From: Echinococcus granulosus
Lineage: Eukaryota; Platyhelminthes; Cestoda; Cyclophyllidea; Taeniidae
Reading direction: 5' to 3'
Length of the DNA: 24,650 nt
Assembly: GCF_000524195.1 (NCBI RefSeq)
Contig: NW_020170472.1
Span: 203,238-227,887 of the forward strand
Shown: piece by piece, positions 20,814-24,650 of the stretch
Layout: the number at the start of each line of letters is the position of its first letter
Numbering within the stretch: the first letter of the stretch is position 1
The notes under the pieces: model-generated
What the model was told of the DNA's origin: nothing
The model's input: the letters and a program-made list of their open reading frames with translations, nothing else
Database searches by the model: none
Program-made: the position numbers and the translations under genes

Positions 20814-21537
20814 TCATTTCTGTCTTTTCTGTTGTACTACTATTGGTCTTGAATTAACGCAAACTTTTGGACAACCAGCAGCCCCATCCACTTCAAGACG
20901 AACAGACATCAACGTGTTCTGTTCTGCCTTCTACAAGTTATGCAAAACTGAGACTATTTCACCCTCCAGCCTGAATGTCTGGCTCTCAAGTACAACGGAT
21001 GGAAACTTAAGTGTGGTTGGATGAGTGCGTAAGGCTCACTTCAACGCAAATTTCGTGCCTCCTTCTAACGCGTTTCAGGGGAAGTGGGACGAAGTCCATT
21101 GGCATTAAATCATCCACGTTTGCGTCACCTCCCTCTGCAAATTTGACAGAAAGCTTTACTGTTTTGAGATGGACGATGTTTGAACCCACTAATATTAAGA
21201 AAAAGCAATGGTGATCTCCACTATTACTAGCCAGCACACACCTCGGTTTTGTTAACAGAGTCAGGGGTTATGTAGATATTCATTTTGGAGAGGCATTTCA
21301 GTGGGGAATTAAGGAAATCCCTTGTTGTCAGCTCCATTGCATTTCCCCGTTTGCCCACTCCTAACCAATTGCTGCTTCAACTACTAAGGCAAAAATTCTT
21401 TCGCATTCCACCACTTTCTTCTCCTAAAAACACACCAAATCTCCATACATACGTTCGATCATCTCTGACAGCCGACTTAACCAAATCCTTGATGATTAGG
21501 TAGCTCAACACGAAGCACAGTGTTTCAGTAGCCCCTG
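20814..21537 (-). pseudogene. three-exon candidate gene with in-frame stops, unrecognised
   Basis: Exon 1 (21537 to about 21240) follows a CACTTTAG acceptor, contains IIKDLVKSAVRDDRTYVWRF and TTRDFLNSPLKCLSKMNIYI, and has a TGA at 21377-21379. Exon 2 (21188-21040) follows TTAG, contains HLKTVKLSVKFAEGGD and MPMDFVPLPLKRVRRRHEIC, and ends at GTGAGC. A 34-base intron (21006-21039) leads in phase 0 to exon 3 (21005-20814), which contains FPSVVLESQTFRLEGEIVSV, a TAG at 20931-20933, then SVRLEVDGAAGCPKVCVN and TGA at 20814-20816. The donor of exon 1 is ambiguous. I recognise no family. Two stops inside otherwise protein-like exons suggest a pseudogene, or missed small introns. Confidence 0.4.
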
Positions 21538-21540
21538 CTA

Positions 21541-21885
21541 AAGTGAGTGACCACAGCTGTGTGGGTTCGGCTCACAATCCTTCTTCCTTTGAAGACAGTC
21601 ATATCACAGATTCCAGTTTCAGCGGTCCGTCAGTATACAAAGTAGAAACTTCCATCCCGTACGACGCGAAGTGATTCGTCCAGCCTTAACTTGTTCTGCG
21701 ATGTCCCTTTCATTAGGGAGAATTGCGTCCTTGTGTTATAAACGCAGTTATCATAACTGAGTAATCCATTTATCATCACCAAATATGTAACAAGCAATTA
21801 ATTGCAGGAACTATTCTTTTCTATCTCTTCTTTCGACATGCACAATAGGTTTTAAGGAGTGTGGGGTGGTAACTTGGACACCCAG
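21541..21885 (-). repeat. diverged member of the repeat family (copy C)
   Basis: The left part (21541-21602) aligns with the starts of units A and B: GGTTCGGCTCACAATC against GGTTGTGTTCACAATC and GGATTGTGCTTACAATC. The right part (21831-21885) aligns with the ATGCAC...GGTTTGAAGGAGTATG block of A (17326-17380) and B (18643-18696). On the minus strand the left part reads VFKGRRIVSRTHTAVVTHF, comparable to VSKEQQIVST...VTQ. Spacing between the two matches is about half that in A and B. Confidence 0.55.
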
Positions 21886-21989
21886 TCTCTCTACCAATGG
21901 ACAAACCACACAGGTGGGGACACAAACGTGAACCGCCAGGAGGGAAGGATCAAATATATTAAGTTGTCATGCGTAATGAAGTAAAGTAA

Positions 21990-22259
21990 ATTAAGTGTTG
22001 CCCTAATTAATGCAATCACATTCACTTTTGGCAATCTTTACCTCTCTCGCTATGAAGCAGCATTCAAAGCCCACATTTTCACTGGTCAAACTCGAAAGAG
22101 AGAAGTTGACCGATTGATGCCGATGCTTCGCCGATAAAAGCACTTAGAAAGCTAGTTTGAGTGGGCTGCATCTATTTGTATTCCCGCATCACGCATAGAC
22201 ACATCGTCTGGTAGTCTTTGGATGGACGACTTTCTACTTATCTTGGGTGAATTGATGGG
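21990..22259 (+). pseudogene. possible exon with two in-frame stops, unrecognised
   Basis: One plus-strand frame reads ALINAITFTFGNLYLSRYEA, then RKREVDRLMPMLRR, TAA (22135-22137), KHLES, TAG (22153-22155), then FEWAASICIPASRIDTSSG and DDFLLILGELM, ending at a consensus GTAAGT donor (22260). Both sides of the stops are in the same frame and look coding, so the stops may be decayed glutamine codons. No family is recognised. Left limit uncertain. Confidence 0.3.
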
Positions 22260-22338
22260 GTAAGTAGGTACCACATGATTATCTTATCTCCACATACAAG
22301 TTGGGCGTGTAACTCACGCCTTTTGCAGGATTAACTAG

Positions 22339-22655
22339 AAAGCGTGTTGACCAACCCATCCAGTCAATCAGTTGTGATGTGGGGCTTTTTGGGATATCAA
22401 AGGAACAAAATATGGTGTCAAATGATGTTGTTAACTCTACTGAGATAGGTGAGAAGCGATTATTGCTAGACTATTACATGAAGCCTGTATCGACTCCATC
22501 AGTAGTGCAGATAACCTATTTGATAGAAGCCATTCCGAGGCAAAGTGCTCCTCACACCCCAGACGTAAGTTAATTCCACCCTCTGCTGTCCTGTCTCATG
22601 CTGGTGGGGTGCGTGCCAACATTGATGCCAACTCTGCTAACCTGAATAGACCCAG
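22339..22655 (+). pseudogene. possible next exon of the same gene, with a frame change
   Basis: After an AACTAG acceptor whose phase fits the preceding donor, the frame reads KRVDQPIQSISCDVGLF and EQNMVSNDVVNSTEIGEK. From about 22455 another frame looks more coding (IIARLLHEACIDSISSADNL, LIPPSAVLSHAGGVRANIDA) and ends at a GTGAGT donor (22656). The first frame also has a GTAAGT donor at 22565. Either a one-base frameshift joins the two halves, or only one is real. No family recognised. Confidence 0.28.
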
Positions 22656-22750
22656 GTGAGTGGAATTGCATCCACTCCTCCAAACTCAACCACAGATTTG
22701 ATGTGCAGTGCAAACTCTACTGCATTTGTCAGGTTTACGTTCACCAAAAA

Positions 22751-23014
22751 TCACGGACTAGCATAAATCCTAGGGCATATGAAGCATTTTTTGGCTGATT
22801 CGAATTTTGTGGTTGGTCCAGTTCTACGAGTTGGCATGTGACACTTCAAGCATTTTCTTGCTTGCAACACTGTTAATCTGCCTGATTCTAGAACCTGCGC
22901 GTTGTAGCAGCAGAAAGTGACGATGCTCCACAATTCACTTTCCATCATTAAAAACACTGGCGGGATGGAGAGGAGTTGATTGCCGGCTTGTCCTTCCTCT
23001 GTCTCACTCTTCAA
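22751..23014 (-). other. reading frame with a CX2C-X18-CX2C pattern
   Basis: The 87-codon frame starts at an ATG (23014) and near its end has CLKC, 18 residues including HMPTRRTG, then CFIC. Two CX2C pairs at such spacing occur in zinc ribbons and related modules, but no diagnostic residue fixes the family, and it stops two lines later at a TAG. It could be a short exon of a minus-strand zinc-binding gene. Confidence 0.22.
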
Positions 23015-23319
23015 CTATCCTGAATACGCATTCATCGGATCATTAATACTAATCACATAATTGTTCTTTATAAAGGTCTTTTTCATTGTTTAATAGCCTA
23101 GATGCATTGCATGGTTTCTGGGCTATTGTCGATGACTGCAGAGTGTTAGTAGGCTCTCATGCCTACTTCACACAGTGCTACCATTCAGGCTACTGCAGTC
23201 GCTGCTGCAGGACGTGCTACAAGACCACAATGTTTGCCCTTCTACTTCGCCTGCACTAGGATGCATGCTCGGAACTTTGAAGGGAAATGCAGGCGCCTCC
23301 TTGAACAAAGCATGCTCAG
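23015..23319. other. no gene recognised
   Basis: AT-rich at first, then mixed composition. Open frames here are short and lack motifs. Confidence 0.35.
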
Positions 23320-23583
23320 TTAATTCGCACAGGAGGGCGCAGAGAACGCATCAACCGCACATTTCCACGATGATACAAACTGCCGGCTTCTTCTCCTTGT
23401 GGATCTGACAACCGCGTTGTTGAAAGGAGGCTTTCTCAATGGAAGGACGCTGACAGTGTTGTGTCTCCGTGGGGCGCACCCATTCTTAGCTACACTGGTA
23501 CCACGTTCATTATCTGCAACAACTGAAACCGTAGGAGCTGAGACTGCTACACTGATGTTTGTAACGAGTTCACGGTGTTCCAT
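23320..23583 (-). other. possible small coding region, unrecognised
   Basis: An 87-codon frame runs from ATG (23583) to TAA. It begins MEHRELVTNISVAVSAPTVS and has a basic middle (RSTRRRSRQF). The plus strand is open over 23399-23590 as well, so direction is not secure. A further minus-strand frame (23675-23944) upstream contains YPTLLGLFRDHRPG before a GTAAGA donor. No domain seen. Confidence 0.2.
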
Positions 23584-23944
23584 TGGATAAAATTAAGCAG
23601 TTTTGCGCGAAATTTGGTAGAAGAGATGGCAGAAGAAAACAGGCACCACCTAACTAAAGTGTCAACTGCTACAATCAGTCGTGAGGGGACAACCTTAACG
23701 TCACAGAATGTTTAGCATTAGGAGCAGTCGTGGTGATGAAATGCTTGTGGCATGGAGGAAGGAAAAAGGTACGGTTTCTGCAGAATCCCAAGCATCTTAG
23801 AAGAAACCAACCTTCACGCATCTGTCCCAACAAAAGTGAGTGAATTTCTTTTCTTGCTCTAATCTTACCCGGCCTATGATCTCGAAACAAGCCCAATAAT
23901 GTGGGGTACATTTGGGCAAATATTTGAACTTTCAGCCGTCTCAC

Positions 23945-24310
23945 TCACCACACATGCAAACGTTATCAATTCCCTCTGAAATCCAAACAAAACTAAGGCT
24001 TTTTAATCTTCTAATATCATTGTCTGCCTCACCTGTAGAATGAATGTGAAAATTGCCTTAAATGAATGCGTGGATGGGGCAGTCTGCAAAGCAATTGTCA
24101 TGTCAGTATCCCACGTGCTTCGGAGGAATTTGTAGACAATGCAGTTATCCGTGCTTATTTCAATATCCTCAGATCCACAGATCTAAAGAAGTTATCTGCC
24201 TACTCAAAGTGGAATGGTCTTGATCCATTTAGTGTCGTAAATTAGAAATGGTTATCCCCATGCTGACCATCTAACACACACCCCAATCTTGCTTACAAAA
24301 TCGACGGTTG
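23945..24310. other. no gene recognised
   Basis: No long open frame, repeat or RNA gene was noticed. Confidence 0.35.
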
Positions 24311-24330
24311 GGTAAAGATGTGGCTTTCAA

Positions 24331-24566
24331 GGGGCCCTTAACCTGGCACGCCTCATCAAACACCTTCAAAGCATCACAAATACTGACATGATGCTATCAC
24401 AATTGCTGGGAGTTGGCAAGAACCCAGTGGGTACCTTTGGAACAACTACCACTTCAAGAAATATCCAAATCATTGAGTCTTCTTCATTTCCCTCTCAAGC
24501 AGTGTTAAATCAAATTTGCCTTCAAACACCTGGTCAAGTGGATCAAACTCCTGCAGTTCAAATAGG
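24331..24566 (+). other. possible exon, glutamine- and threonine-rich, runs toward the window end
   Basis: A plus-strand frame open from 24316 reads ALNLARLIKHLQSITNTDMM, GTFGTTTTSRNIQIIESSS and NQICLQTPGQVDQTPAVQIG, then meets a GTTAGT donor at 24567. A CTTTCAAG acceptor-like site precedes it. The Q/T-rich character is like the tails of transcription factors, but that is weak evidence. The next exon would lie beyond the window. Confidence 0.28.
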
Positions 24567-24650
24567 GTTAGTCTGATTTGAAGGTGTTCGGTGGTGCTGC
24601 GGAACTGAACAGGACGCTGTAATGGGCCAGTGTTATTTTTGGCACACATT

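Noticed and set aside
24357..24592. Twelve-base inverted pair AACACCTTCAAA / TTTGAAGGTGTT
   Set aside because: Short, single and inside a possible exon; likely chance.

Overview
The window looks like nuclear DNA of an invertebrate animal, most probably a parasitic worm (flatworm or nematode). The reasons are very low coding density, genes split into short exons by small GT-AG introns (34 to about 540 bases), no operons or bacterial signals, and a peptidase that best fits the M17 aminopeptidases of the W07G4.4 type known from nematodes and flatworms. The species cannot be named from the sequence. No tRNA, rRNA or CRISPR was seen.

The only gene recognised with confidence is on the minus strand at 3607-6531: a ten-exon M17 leucyl aminopeptidase that has become a pseudogene. 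Nearly every splice site and phase is still intact and the exons add up to about 510 codons. It carries a TAG stop, a probable TGA stop, a one-base insertion and a two-base deletion, and it has lost the second half of the metal-binding site.

At 12080-12951 lies an element of about 870 bases with imperfect terminal inverted repeats of about 121 bases around a broken retrotransposon gag-like reading frame. This is the most unusual structure in the window.

From 14.3 to 21.9 kb runs a family of diverged repeats. Two copies of about 1.29 kb are head-to-tail (16757-18050 and 18051-19340); partial copies lie near 14.3 kb and 21.5-21.9 kb. Several minus-strand reading frames in these copies keep related peptides, some rich in cysteine, so the repeats probably derive from a duplicated minus-strand gene that is decaying.

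The rest (0-3.6, 6.7-12.0, 13.0-16.7 and 22-24.6 kb) is mostly AT-rich DNA without a recognisable gene. Exon-like segments with good splice signals are listed at low confidence, and some hold stops or frame changes that suggest decay. I found no credible novel functional system; the window reads as a graveyard of duplicated and transposed sequence.
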